DNA of 31,797 nt from Porticoccus sp965660005 (lineage in GTDB: Bacteria; Pseudomonadota; Gammaproteobacteria; Pseudomonadales; Porticoccaceae), in assembly GCF_965660005.1 (NCBI RefSeq), contig NZ_CBFHYF010000019.1:1-31797 (forward strand), in the 5' to 3' direction. The notes beneath the pieces were generated by a model. It saw nothing but the letters and a program-made list of their open reading frames with translations, was not told where the DNA came from and did not search any database. Position numbers and translations under genes: made by a program. Positions 1 to 8,097 of the stretch are shown here, piece after piece (the stretch's first letter is position 1; the number at the start of each line of letters is the position of its first letter).

Positions 1-83
1 AAAATAAAAAAAATAAAGTTTCCTGCAAATATTGTAACTTTAGATCTTGAGTATTCTACAAGCATGAATAAAGCATTAGGTAG
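1..83. other. AT-rich edge segment joined to sppA
   Basis: By direct count 21 of 83 bases are G or C (about 25%), in clear contrast with the GC-rich coding DNA that begins at about position 84. The change occurs inside the sppA reading frame. No terminal inverted repeat or transposase can be seen because the segment stops at the window edge. It may be a contig-end assembly artefact, the end of an inserted element, or a local divergence. Confidence 0.5.
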
Positions 84-1673
84 TTGTTGCAGGTTGCCGA
101 GATGATCAACCAACCCCAGCTGTTTTGCTTTTTCACCGGTCCAGACCCGCCCCTGGGCGATGCCATGAATTTGCTCAGGAGTGCTGTTGCGAGCCTCCGC
201 AACAATGGCCAGGAACTGATCGTAGACATGATTTACACCAAACTGGATAAGCTGTTTTGCCTGGGGTGACATGGGTCGGTCGAGACGATAGAGATCGGCC
301 AGATTGGTGGTGCCAATGCCGTCGCTGTTTATACCCAGCACGGCCAGGCTGTTTTCAAACGTCGGAATCACACCAAACACCCCGATGGAGCCGGTGATCG
401 TGGTGGGACTGGCCCAGATCTGATCCGCACCCATCGCCATCCAGTAACCCCCGGATGCCGCCACCGAACCCATGGAGACGATTACCGGGATACCCGACTG
501 CCGGGTCAGCGCCACCTCCTGACGAATCACTTCGGAGGCAAACGCACTGCCACCGGGGCTGTCGATGCGCAGCACCAACGCCTTGAATTGCTGCTTGCGC
601 ACCTGCTGAAACAGTTTTTCCAGACTATCGCTACCAATGGTTCCGGCGGGATGCTCACCATCCAGAATCGCACCCCGGGCCACTATAAGCCCCACTTTAT
701 CAGTTGAAGGCAGCACCTGTGCTGCATGGGCTCGACGGGTATGGCTTAAGTAGCGATCCACCTCCACGGCCCGGTAGCCACCCTCCTCGTCACTGCCCGC
801 CAGTACCTGCAATCTGGCCAGCATCTGGGGACGCGTCGACAGTTTATCCACCAACCCGCTGGCAACGGCCGTTTCAGCCGTATTGCCCCGGTGGTCTTCA
901 AGCTTGCTCGACAGATTGTTGACATAATCATTGATGGCATCCACCGGCAACTCACGCTGTCTTTCAACTCGCTGGGTATACGCCGACCAGAGTGCATTGA
1001 GCCAGGCGCTGTTGTGCTCCCGTGAAGCGGGGGACATATCTGTGCGGGTAAAGGGTTCAATGGCATCCTTGTAACTGCCCACCCTGAACACATGGACATT
1101 GATACGAAGCCTGTCGAGGGCACCCTTGATGTAGTTGGGGTAGCTGCCGTAACCGGTAATCAGCACTGCACCCATCGGATTGAGATGGATCTCGTCGGCA
1201 AAACTGGCCAGGTAGTACTGTTCCTGAGTGTAATTGTCACCCACTGCAATAACCGGCTTGCCGCTGTCACGAAACCTGCTGAGCGCCTGTGCCACTTCCT
1301 CCAGTTTGTTCAGACCACCGCCAAGCAGATAATCCAGTTCCAGCACCAGCGAGGTAATACGGGGATCATCCGCTGCTTCATCAATGGCTTCAGTGAGATC
1401 GTGCACCAGCGTTTCCGCATCGGCCGGGCCACTCTGCTGCAACAGCTGGGTCAGTGGGTCCACATAGGTTTTCTGTTCCACCAGAAAGCCACCGGGGGCA
1501 ATGCGCAGGGCCGCTTTCTCCGGCAGCGGTTCTACATCCTTGCGAAAAATACTGAGGACGAAGACCACCACAACCAGCAGGAACAGGATGTTGAGCAATA
1601 TCTGCAGACCGCTGGCCAGCTTGCCGATCAAATCGAACAGCCGCCGAAAAATACCCGGTTTTTCACGACTCAT
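1..1673 (-). CDS. sppA: Signal peptide peptidase SppA (67K type), C-terminus missing or replaced
   Basis: Membrane-anchored serine protease of the inner membrane that degrades leftover signal peptides. The ATG at 1673 overlaps the upstream stop (ATGA). One membrane anchor lies at about residues 19-42. The catalytic lysine is K202, in YKDAIEPF, and the nucleophile is S407, in AASGGYW; both match the Lys/Ser dyad of the E. coli enzyme within a few positions. The two-repeat layout of the long form is present. After the conserved LGLVDHLGN segment (about residue 528) the frame stays open to the window edge, but the last ~28 residues are encoded by AT-rich DNA and do not look like SppA, whose E. 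coli form continues about 85 more residues. The gene is therefore cut by the window edge and probably altered at its 3' end. The family call is firm; the C-terminus is not. Confidence 0.9.
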   Translation of the reverse strand, partial: MSREKPGIFRRLFDLIGKLASGLQILLNILFLLVVVVFVLSIFRKDVEPLPEKAALRIAPGGFLVEQKTYVDPLTQLLQQSGPADAETLVHDLTEAIDEAADDPRITSLVLELDYLLGGGLNKLEEVAQALSRFRDSGKPVIAVGDNYTQEQYYLASFADEIHLNPMGAVLITGYGSYPNYIKGALDRLRINVHVFRVGSYKDAIEPFTRTDMSPASREHNSAWLNALWSAYTQRVERQRELPVDAINDYVNNLSSKLEDHRGNTAETAVASGLVDKLSTRPQMLARLQVLAGSDEEGGYRAVEVDRYLSHTRRAHAAQVLPSTDKVGLIVARGAILDGEHPAGTIGSDSLEKLFQQVRKQQFKALVLRIDSPGGSAFASEVIRQEVALTRQSGIPVIVSMGSVAASGGYWMAMGADQIWASPTTITGSIGVFGVIPTFENSLAVLGINSDGIGTTNLADLYRLDRPMSPQAKQLIQFGVNHVYDQFLAIVAEARNSTPEQIHGIAQGRVWTGEKAKQLGLVDHLGNLQQLPNALFMLVEYSRSKVTIFAGNFIFFI

Positions 1674-2092
1674 GACTGATCATCCTGATACAGGGAGTAT
1701 TGCTTCCAGCGACTGAACATCATGGCGGCACCAAACAGGATCACCAGCAACACCAGTTCAGCCACATCCAGCAGATTGGCGTTGGGGGCAAACAGGTTGC
1801 TGACGGTTACCATAAAATACAGCAGGGTGACGAAACACAACAGGGAGAGGGTTTTATAGTGCTCCCGACGCAGGCCCGGAATAAAGATCGCCAGCGGCAC
1901 CAGGGTAAAAACCATCAGACTGAGCGGCGTGGCAGACCATAATCCGTTGGCCAGCAGCACCAGCAGCAGCAATCCATAACTGCCCCGGGTGAGCCAACGC
2001 GCAATCGAGAGCTTTTTCCCCAGGCGGGGGATAGCCTTGATGACTTTAGCCTCGGCAGCATGAACCTCGGCAGCATGTTCTGACTCTGTCAC
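1670..2092 (-). CDS. DUF2069 family integral membrane protein
   Basis: Small inner-membrane protein of unknown function, 140 residues from the GTG at 2092. That start overlaps the wrbA stop in a GTGA arrangement and has a GGCGG-type Shine-Dalgarno just upstream. An in-frame longer form up to 2149 would lie inside wrbA and is less likely. About four hydrophobic helices follow a short charged, Ala/Glu-rich N-terminus and end in a polar tail. The family commonly sits beside wrbA in Pseudomonas-type genomes, as here. Its stop overlaps the sppA start (ATGA), so the two are probably translated together. No catalytic motif is visible and no function is assigned. Confidence 0.8.
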   Translation of the reverse strand: MTESEHAAEVHAAEAKVIKAIPRLGKKLSIARWLTRGSYGLLLLVLLANGLWSATPLSLMVFTLVPLAIFIPGLRREHYKTLSLLCFVTLLYFMVTVSNLFAPNANLLDVAELVLLVILFGAAMMFSRWKQYSLYQDDQS

Positions 2093-2682
2093 TGGCTCAC
2101 CGCCAGTATTTTCACCAGGGCGGCCATGCGTTTGCCCTGGGCGAGGCACAGTTCGGTTTCTTCCGGGCTCAATGGCTGCGTGCCATCGCCGGCCCGGTGG
2201 GAGGCTCCGTAAGGTGTGCCACCGGTCGTGGTGGTATGCAGTGCCTGCTCACTGTAGGGCAGCCCCATCAGTAACATGCCGTGGTGCAGCAGCGGCAGCA
2301 TCATGCTTAGAAGCGTGGTTTCCTGACCGCCGTGCAGTGAACCTGTGGAGGTAAACACGGCGGCCGGTTTACCGATCAAACTGCCGTTCATCCAGAGATC
2401 GCCCGTGCCATCGAGAAAATACTTGAGGGGTGCGGCCATATTGCCGAACCGGGTCGGGCTTCCCAGAATCAACCCGGCGCAGTCGGCAAGGTCTTCGCTG
2501 GTGCAGTAAATATCGCCCTCTGCCGGAATATCCGGCTCCGTGGCTGCACAGTTGGCAGATACTGCCGGCACGGTGCGCAGCCGCCCTTCCATGCCGCCCT
2601 GCTCAACGCCCAGCGCCACCTGGTGGGCCATGGCCCGGGTGTTACCGTAACGGGAGTAGTAAAGAACCAGTATGTGGGACAT
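2089..2682 (-). CDS. wrbA: WrbA-type NAD(P)H:quinone oxidoreductase
   Basis: Cytoplasmic FMN-dependent flavodoxin-fold enzyme that reduces quinones by two electrons, avoiding semiquinone radicals. The 197-residue length is typical. The N-terminal beta strand leads into the FMN phosphate loop SRYGNTRAMA (about residues 10-19). SPTRFGN and STGSLHGGQETT are the other two characteristic FMN-contacting segments. The ATG at 2682 overlaps the arsC stop (ATGA), and the 3' end overlaps the DUF2069 start, so this is the second gene of a coupled arsC-wrbA-DUF2069-sppA run. The context suggests a stress-related redox role, but no regulator site was identified. Confidence 0.93.
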   Translation of the reverse strand: MSHILVLYYSRYGNTRAMAHQVALGVEQGGMEGRLRTVPAVSANCAATEPDIPAEGDIYCTSEDLADCAGLILGSPTRFGNMAAPLKYFLDGTGDLWMNGSLIGKPAAVFTSTGSLHGGQETTLLSMMLPLLHHGMLLMGLPYSEQALHTTTTGGTPYGASHRAGDGTQPLSPEETELCLAQGKRMAALVKILAVSQ

Positions 2683-3026
2683 CAGAGAATCTCCAGTGCG
2701 TTTTCAGGCGGACGCCCCAGTGCTGCCCGGCTGCCATTAATGACAATGGGGCGCTCGATGAGCTTGGGATTGGCAACCATGGCGTCAATCAATTGTGTTT
2801 CTGTCAGAGACTCGTCTGCCAGATGATTCTCCCGGTAGGCGTCTTCTCCCTTGCGCAGCAATTGCCGGGCTGTGATACCGAGCTTGCCGAGAATGTCCTT
2901 GAGGGTTTTCCTGTCGGGCGGATTGTCCAGATAGAGAACGATATTCGGCGACAGACCGCGATCTTCAAGGAGGGCCAATGTCTGACGGGATTTCGAACAA
3001 CGGGGATTGTGGTAAATGCTGATCAT
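2682..3026 (-). CDS. arsC: ArsC/YfgD-family arsenate reductase-like protein
   Basis: Cytoplasmic thioredoxin-fold protein of the glutaredoxin-coupled ArsC family, 114 residues from the ATG at 3026. The start is chosen because the fold begins immediately with ISIYHNPRCSKSR; the longer open frame to 3173 runs through the divergent promoter region. The candidate catalytic cysteine is C10. R58, R92 and R105 fall where the three oxyanion-binding arginines of ArsC lie. The CSKSR context resembles the YfgD branch, whose physiological substrate is less certain than that of the plasmid-type ArsC. It is the first gene of the overlapping run ending in sppA. No arsB or arsR lies nearby, so a dedicated arsenic operon is not supported. 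Confidence 0.9.
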   Translation of the reverse strand: MISIYHNPRCSKSRQTLALLEDRGLSPNIVLYLDNPPDRKTLKDILGKLGITARQLLRKGEDAYRENHLADESLTETQLIDAMVANPKLIERPIVINGSRAALGRPPENALEIL

Positions 3027-3120
3027 AATGTTTGTTAGAATAGTCCTGAGAAAAATACATTCTAGCTGCAAACCGGTGGACGGGGCCAGACAGACAAACC
3101 GGAGCAGGAGGACACCACCA

Positions 3121-3603
3121 TTGAAACACAGTGCCATACGATTACTGACAACGTTATTAGTCCTGACAGCCATCGGCTGCAGCGACCGGGAACAGGGTTA
3201 TGCCCTGCTTGATGGCGGTCGTATTGATTTCGACCAACTGCACGGCAAGGTAGTACTGATTAATTACTGGGCCGAGTGGTGCAAGCCCTGCCGCGAGGAA
3301 ATACCGGAACTCAATGCCTTCCAGCGCAGCCACAGCGATCGGGTGCAGCTACTGGCCGTCAACTATGACGGGGTCACCGGGGAGACCCTGCAACAGCAGG
3401 CCACAGCGCTGGGAATAGACTTTCCCGTACTGCTTGACGATCCCCGCCAGCAGTTCAATGTCAAACCCAGTGGCGTACTGCCGGAAACGCTGATTATCGA
3501 CGCCGCGGGCAATTACCGTCAGGTCCTGCTGGGGCCCCAGACCGAAGAAAAGCTGGCGGCACTGCTGGCAGAATTATCGAACGAATCAATAACTGAAAAA
3601 TAA
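3121..3603 (+). CDS. TlpA-like thioredoxin-fold lipoprotein
   Basis: Predicted envelope thiol-disulfide protein of 160 residues. The start chosen is TTG at 3121, because AGGAGGA lies about 8 bases upstream and the frame opens straight into a signal peptide; upstream ATGs in frame would add an implausible basic leader overlapping arsC. The signal ends in LTAIGC, a usable if not perfect lipobox, with C20 as the lipidated cysteine. The active-site pair is WCKPC (C54, C57), in the TlpA/ResA-type setting NYWAEWCKPC, followed by VNYDG and a cis-proline segment near GVLPETLI. It is likely tethered facing the periplasm and reduces or isomerises client disulfides; the client is unknown. It converges on hda with a 32-base gap. 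Confidence 0.87.
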   Translation: MKHSAIRLLTTLLVLTAIGCSDREQGYALLDGGRIDFDQLHGKVVLINYWAEWCKPCREEIPELNAFQRSHSDRVQLLAVNYDGVTGETLQQQATALGIDFPVLLDDPRQQFNVKPSGVLPETLIIDAAGNYRQVLLGPQTEEKLAALLAELSNESITEK

Positions 3604-3635
3604 CCGCTGTCGCCCCATGGGCTTCCAGCAGGCAA

Positions 3636-4340
3636 CTACCAGCCAAACACCTGCTTCACAAACGGGATACTGAGCCTCCGTTTGTCCTGCAGGGAACGGC
3701 TTTCCAGTTGATCGAGACAATCCATCAGGCCATGCAGATCGCGCGCGGCCCGGTTCACCAGGAACCGTGCCACCCCGTCATCCAGTGTCATACCGCGTCG
3801 CATGGCGCGAAACTGAACCACCTGCTCGCGCAGAGCATCCCCCGGCGTCTCAAGTTGAAATACCGGGCCCCAACCGAGCCTGGACTGCAGGTCCGGCAGC
3901 ATCAACGGCAGTTCACGCGGTGTGACATTGCCACCCACCAGCAGGCAACTGCCGGTATCCCGCATGCGATTGAGAAGCCCGAACAGGGCTTCCTCCCAAT
4001 CGCGTCGGCCCGCAGCCAACTGGATATCATCGAGACAGACAAGCGGCAATTGCTCCAGTTCATCAAGCAGATCTGTCGGGGGGTACTCAAGCATGGCTGA
4101 CAACGGCAGATACTGGACTGACAGTCCACGATCACTGGCAGCGTGACAGCTGGCCTGAAGCAGGTGTGAAACCCCGCTACCGCGATTGCCCCACAGATAA
4201 ACAATCGGCTCTTTGCCATACGGCCACTGGTCGCGCAACAGGGTCAGCAACAGCTGCCGGCTGTCACCTTGAGCAACAAGAAAATTCTCGAACGTGGCGG
4301 CATCGTTCAGCTTGATAGGCAAGCTGAGCTGTATCGCCAC
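3636..4340 (-). CDS. hda: DnaA regulatory inactivator Hda
   Basis: AAA+ protein that, bound to the DNA-loaded beta clamp, stimulates ATP hydrolysis by DnaA and so prevents re-initiation of replication. The 234-residue product matches E. coli Hda in length and landmarks. The clamp-binding motif QLSLP is at residues 4-8. The loop GNRGSGVSHLL replaces a standard Walker A, as Hda proteins usually do, and LVCLDDIQ is the Walker B region. SIPFVKQV is the conserved C-terminal segment. Translation starts at a GTG whose G is also the last base of the upstream DUF2066 stop (TAGTG), with a GGAGGA ribosome site six bases before it. The pair is therefore probably translationally coupled. Confidence 0.94.
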   Translation of the reverse strand: MAIQLSLPIKLNDAATFENFLVAQGDSRQLLLTLLRDQWPYGKEPIVYLWGNRGSGVSHLLQASCHAASDRGLSVQYLPLSAMLEYPPTDLLDELEQLPLVCLDDIQLAAGRRDWEEALFGLLNRMRDTGSCLLVGGNVTPRELPLMLPDLQSRLGWGPVFQLETPGDALREQVVQFRAMRRGMTLDDGVARFLVNRAARDLHGLMDCLDQLESRSLQDKRRLSIPFVKQVFGW

Positions 4341-5434
4341 TAGGGTTTCCTCCAGCTAAACCGATACTGCTCGGGTTGATCGGGTACCAACTCGGTGGCC
4401 CGGCTGTCGCGACGCAACATACCCAGCAACAGCGACGCCTCTCCTTCCACGGAAACACGCAAGCCAACCCGATCGGCATCCACATAGTCAACCGTCAGAG
4501 CCCGGACCGGCTTGAGGGACTCGATAAATTCGGTAGCCTCCCTGTACGCGCGAAAATCGTTGATATTATCCAGCTGAATGACCAATTCCCGGGCAATATC
4601 CTGGGGTACATAGGCGTAACGGCTGGCAAGTTTGTCCGCCGCAGCGGGGACTATGCCTGCGATCAGCTTTGGCAGGGAGTCAGCGGCCAGGCTATGCAGG
4701 CTGTCATCACCCTCCACATTCAACAGCCAGGCACCGCGCCACTGGCCGGCGGCGCTGCGATAGGCCCGCAGAATCAGCCAGGAATTCATACCGTAACGCT
4801 CCGCAACGGCTGCCATCCGCGCCTGGTCAAACGCCCAAGCCTGCTCTTCTGACAGCATCTGGAGGTCTGATAAATCGAACATCGGTCGCAACAGTGGCAC
4901 CCCCCGATCAGCCATCAACTGGCTGAGGGCATCACCGGCATCCGGGAACTGTTCGCTGGTGACGAACTGTTTCCCGACAACGGGATCATCCACCACAATC
5001 CATACCAATAATGACGGACGCTCCGCAGGCCATATCTGCAACTGGTAACGCCTCAGCAACTGGTCTATTGCCGGCCCGGAATAACGGATATTGATCGCTC
5101 TCCCCTCTCTGGACGAGGCAGCTTCTGAGGCAGCTTCTTCAGTGGCCAACGGATCGCGATAGCCCACGTAACCGTACTCTGTCACATAGCGCCTGGCCTC
5201 CGCTGTGATACCATCCAACTGGGGGTTCAGGAGCACCTGGCTGTTGCCGGTCACCTTGATCAACACCTTGGCCAAGCCGGTTTTCAGCGCCCATTCTCTG
5301 GCAGCATCGCTTTGATCCGGCACCGGCACCCGCACCTCATAGAGATCCGCCACCGGGGCGGCAGCAATGGGTGAGCCACAGAGACCGATAAACAAGAAAA
5401 CGGCAAAATTCTTCAACAACGAGAGGTTTTTCAT
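4340..5434 (-). CDS. DUF2066 family exported protein
   Basis: Protein of unknown function, 364 residues from the ATG at 5434. The frame can be extended to a TTG at 5461, but only the ATG puts the basic MKNL start and hydrophobic stretch directly at the N-terminus as a signal peptide, ending near IAAAPVADLYEV. The family signature V(R)VPVPDQS...AL...VLIKVTGN is clear at residues 30-70. A periplasmic or membrane-associated location is expected. It lies upstream of hda and shares one base with it, and diverges from purM. The same hda/DUF2066/purM grouping is common in Pseudomonas-like genomes; an AI-2E permease gene often found there is absent here. Confidence 0.85.
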   Translation of the reverse strand: MKNLSLLKNFAVFLFIGLCGSPIAAAPVADLYEVRVPVPDQSDAAREWALKTGLAKVLIKVTGNSQVLLNPQLDGITAEARRYVTEYGYVGYRDPLATEEAASEAASSREGRAINIRYSGPAIDQLLRRYQLQIWPAERPSLLVWIVVDDPVVGKQFVTSEQFPDAGDALSQLMADRGVPLLRPMFDLSDLQMLSEEQAWAFDQARMAAVAERYGMNSWLILRAYRSAAGQWRGAWLLNVEGDDSLHSLAADSLPKLIAGIVPAAADKLASRYAYVPQDIARELVIQLDNINDFRAYREATEFIESLKPVRALTVDYVDADRVGLRVSVEGEASLLLGMLRRDSRATELVPDQPEQYRFSWRKP

Positions 5435-5546
5435 GGTCGGGATTGTAACAGCAGCCTGCAAATAGGCACATTATCTAACTGCCAGCCGCTGCCTTTTTCA
5501 TATAAAATATCCCACCTTTTCACCCACCACCCAGCAAGGCCAGCCA
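5435..5546. promoter_or_regulatory. Divergent promoter region DUF2066-hda / purM
   Basis: The only stretch between two divergent gene groups, so it must hold both promoters. An AT-rich core at 5500-5510 (TATAAAATAT) offers a -10-like element for purM. AGATAAT read on the minus strand at about 5472-5478 could serve DUF2066-hda. No good -35 hexamer was found for either. A PurR-type operator was looked for by eye and not recognised. Confidence 0.35.
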
Positions 5547-6608
5547 ATGAGTCACCCCAAGCAACCCTCTCTCAGCTACAAAGATGCCGGTGTTGATATC
5601 GATGCAGGCAACGCTCTGGTCGAACGGATCAAACAGGTCGCCAAACGCACCCGCCGGCCGGAGGTTCTTGCGGGTCTCGGAGGATTCGGGGCCCTGTTCA
5701 GTCTGCCCAGCGGCTACAGGGAACCGGTGCTGGTATCGGGCACTGATGGGGTGGGGACCAAACTAAAGTTAGCGATCGACCTCGGCATCCATGACACGAT
5801 CGGTATTGATCTGGTGGCCATGTGCGTCAACGATCTGATCGTATGTGGCGCCGAGCCACTGTTCTTTCTCGATTACTACGCCACCGGCAAACTGGATGTC
5901 GATACGGCTGCGGCCGTGGTCACCGGGATTGGCATGGGCTGCGAGCTGTCGGGTTGCTCACTGGTGGGCGGTGAAACGGCGGAAATGCCTGGTATGTATG
6001 AAGGCGAGGATTACGATCTGGCCGGCTTTTGCGTCGGAATCGTGGAAAAGTCCAACATCATTGATGGCAGTGCCGTGCATGTGGGCGATGCCCTGATCGG
6101 ACTGGCTTCCTCCGGCCCACACGCCAACGGTTATTCCCTGATCCGAAAGATCATCGAAGTCTCCGGCGCAGATCCGCGCACAGAAATCGTCGATGGCAAA
6201 CCGCTGGGCGAGTTGCTGCTCACGCCCACGCGAATTTATGTCAAAGCCCTGCTGGGGTTGGTGGAGCATGCACATGTACCAGTCCATGCCGTCGCCCACA
6301 TTACCGGTGGCGGGCTGCTGGAAAATATTCCACGGGTATTGCCGGACAGCGCCAAAGCCGTCATCGACACCCAGAGCTGGCGGAGGCCCGCCATTTTTGA
6401 CTGGCTACAACGCAACGGCAATGTCAGCGCCACCGAGATGCACCGGACCTTTAACTGCGGCGTCGGCATGGTGATCTGCGTCCCGCAGGATGCCGTGCAA
6501 ACAGCACTGGATACCTTGCATATCGCTGGCGAGCAGGCTTTTGTCATGGGCAAAATTGCCCATGCCGATCCAGGCGAACAACGCGTTGAACTAGGACAGG
6601 TTGATTGA
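5547..6608 (+). CDS. purM: Phosphoribosylformylglycinamidine cyclo-ligase (AIR synthetase)
   Basis: Fifth step of purine synthesis: ATP-dependent closure of FGAM to aminoimidazole ribonucleotide in the cytosol. The 353-residue length fits the family. The N-terminal SYKDAGVDIDAGN and the segments SGTDGVGTKLKLA and GIDLVAMCVNDL are hallmark PurM sequences. GGETAEMPGMY and the HITGGG motif complete the dimeric ATP-binding fold. The ATG at 5547 has an AAGG about eight bases upstream. purN begins two bases after its stop, giving the classic purMN pair. Confidence 0.97.
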   Translation: MSHPKQPSLSYKDAGVDIDAGNALVERIKQVAKRTRRPEVLAGLGGFGALFSLPSGYREPVLVSGTDGVGTKLKLAIDLGIHDTIGIDLVAMCVNDLIVCGAEPLFFLDYYATGKLDVDTAAAVVTGIGMGCELSGCSLVGGETAEMPGMYEGEDYDLAGFCVGIVEKSNIIDGSAVHVGDALIGLASSGPHANGYSLIRKIIEVSGADPRTEIVDGKPLGELLLTPTRIYVKALLGLVEHAHVPVHAVAHITGGGLLENIPRVLPDSAKAVIDTQSWRRPAIFDWLQRNGNVSATEMHRTFNCGVGMVICVPQDAVQTALDTLHIAGEQAFVMGKIAHADPGEQRVELGQVD

Positions 6609-6610
6609 CT

Positions 6611-7267
6611 ATGAACACGAATTACAAACCAAGGCTGGCAATATTGATTTCCGGCAAGGGAAGCAATCTGCAATCCTTTATCGATGCGATACAGATGAAC
6701 CTGATCGATGCCGAAATCGTTTGTGTGATCAGCAACAATCCGGACGCCCCGGGGCTGGAGAAAGCCAGGGCGTCCGGTCTACCCTGTCAGGCACTGGATC
6801 ATCGGCAATTCCCTGACCGGGAAGGCTTTGATGCGGCACTGGCTGATCTGCTGGAAAGTTACAAGCCCAACCTGATACTGCTGTGCGGTTTCATGCGTAT
6901 TCTGACCCCGGCATTTGTAGAACGCTTCGCCGGCATGATGATGAATATCCACCCGTCATTGCTGCCCAAATATCCCGGCCTGCACACCCATCAGCGCGCC
7001 ATTGATGCCGGCGATACCAAAACGGGTGCCACAGTGCATTTTGTCACCTCAGAGCTTGATGGCGGCCCGGCGATTATCCAGGCCGAAGTCCCCATCCTTG
7101 AAGATGACACCAACGAAACCCTCGCCGGCCGTGTCTTTGAAAAGGAAAATCTGATTTATCCAATGGCCGTGCGCTGGTATTGCCAGGGCAGAGTGACACT
7201 GAGTAACGGCAGGGCCTGTCTGTTTGGCAGGCCCCTGCCCCCCACAGGATTCTCCTTCATGGGGTAG
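6611..7267 (+). CDS. purN: Phosphoribosylglycinamide formyltransferase
   Basis: Third step of purine synthesis: transfers a formyl group from 10-formyltetrahydrofolate to GAR. The ATG at 6611 is preferred over an in-frame TTG at 6605 because of an AGGACAGG about ten bases upstream. The GSNLQ phosphate loop is at residues 17-21. The catalytic triad is complete: N112 and H114 in NIHPSLLP, and D150 in SELDGGPAI. Length is 218 residues, a little longer at the C-terminus than the E. coli enzyme. It follows purM directly. Confidence 0.96.
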   Translation: MNTNYKPRLAILISGKGSNLQSFIDAIQMNLIDAEIVCVISNNPDAPGLEKARASGLPCQALDHRQFPDREGFDAALADLLESYKPNLILLCGFMRILTPAFVERFAGMMMNIHPSLLPKYPGLHTHQRAIDAGDTKTGATVHFVTSELDGGPAIIQAEVPILEDDTNETLAGRVFEKENLIYPMAVRWYCQGRVTLSNGRACLFGRPLPPTGFSFMG

Positions 7268-7337
7268 ATAACTGAACGTTGACAACTAAACTGCATCTAA
7301 AAGGATCTGACAAACCGCCAGGGGAATATCAAAGCCA

Positions 7338-8087
7338 ATGCCTAATACACTTCGTCATGCACCACCCTCAATCCCGCTAGCGGGCCTGATTCTGTTATCA
7401 CTCTTTTCCGGCTTGTGCGTTGCCGCCGAGCCAAAAGAGCTGGCGCTGGTGCCTTATCATCTCGTTTACGATGCCACCATCAAGGGCATGGACATCAATG
7501 CAGAGCGACATCTGACCAGGGAAGGAGACAGCTATCGACTGGTAAGCAAGGCCGATACCCTGTTGGCCAGTATTACAGAAAAGGGTTCTTTCCAGATGGA
7601 TCCGACGGGCAAGTTGCTGGGGCAACAGTACACTTATGAGCGCAATATCTTCGGCATCAGGAAAGATGAGTCATTGACCTATGACCGGGCAGCCGAGGTT
7701 GCCAATTATCAGTCAAAAAAGAAACAACGACAGATCAAACTGGACGGCGACTACTTCAACAAGCTTACCTACCAGATCCAGTTACAAAGGGATCTGATCA
7801 ATGGATCTACCCCCTTGCACTACCAGGTGATTGACCGCGGCAAAATAAAGCTGTACAACTTCGAGATCATGGGTGAGGAGATTGTGGATACCGCACTGGG
7901 CCCGATCAATGCCGTCAAGGTTCACCGCATCCGCAAAGGCAGTGACCGTGAAACCTATATGTGGTTTGCCCCGCAAATGAACTATCTGCTGGTACAGATC
8001 TGGCAGAATGAAGATGGCGACGATCACCGGATCACCCTCAAAGAGGGGACACTGGACAACAAACCCATCACCGCTGGCAACCACTAG
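7338..8087 (+). CDS. DUF3108 family exported protein
   Basis: Secreted protein of unknown function, 249 residues. It has a signal peptide with a hydrophobic core at about residues 13-29 and a likely cleavage around CVAA-EPKE. The mature part is beta-rich, with the DUF3108 features YHLVYDATIKG near its start, the YTYERN and YDR segments in the middle and a W(F)AP...LVQIWQ segment near the end. The family is thought to be periplasmic or outer-membrane associated. A gene of this family often follows purN in Pseudomonas-type genomes, as here; the 70-base gap leaves open whether it has its own promoter. Confidence 0.82.
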   Translation: MPNTLRHAPPSIPLAGLILLSLFSGLCVAAEPKELALVPYHLVYDATIKGMDINAERHLTREGDSYRLVSKADTLLASITEKGSFQMDPTGKLLGQQYTYERNIFGIRKDESLTYDRAAEVANYQSKKKQRQIKLDGDYFNKLTYQIQLQRDLINGSTPLHYQVIDRGKIKLYNFEIMGEEIVDTALGPINAVKVHRIRKGSDRETYMWFAPQMNYLLVQIWQNEDGDDHRITLKEGTLDNKPITAGNH

Positions 8088-8097
8088 CGCCAGGAGA

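Noticed and set aside
1092..1679. Plus-strand open frame of 195 residues opposite sppA
   Set aside because: Composition is typical of an antisense shadow; the SppA catalytic residues are on the minus strand.
4168..4200. Loss of the Walker A lysine in Hda as a sign of inactivation
   Set aside because: Hda proteins, including that of E. coli, normally carry a degenerate loop (GxGRSH type), so this is a family feature.
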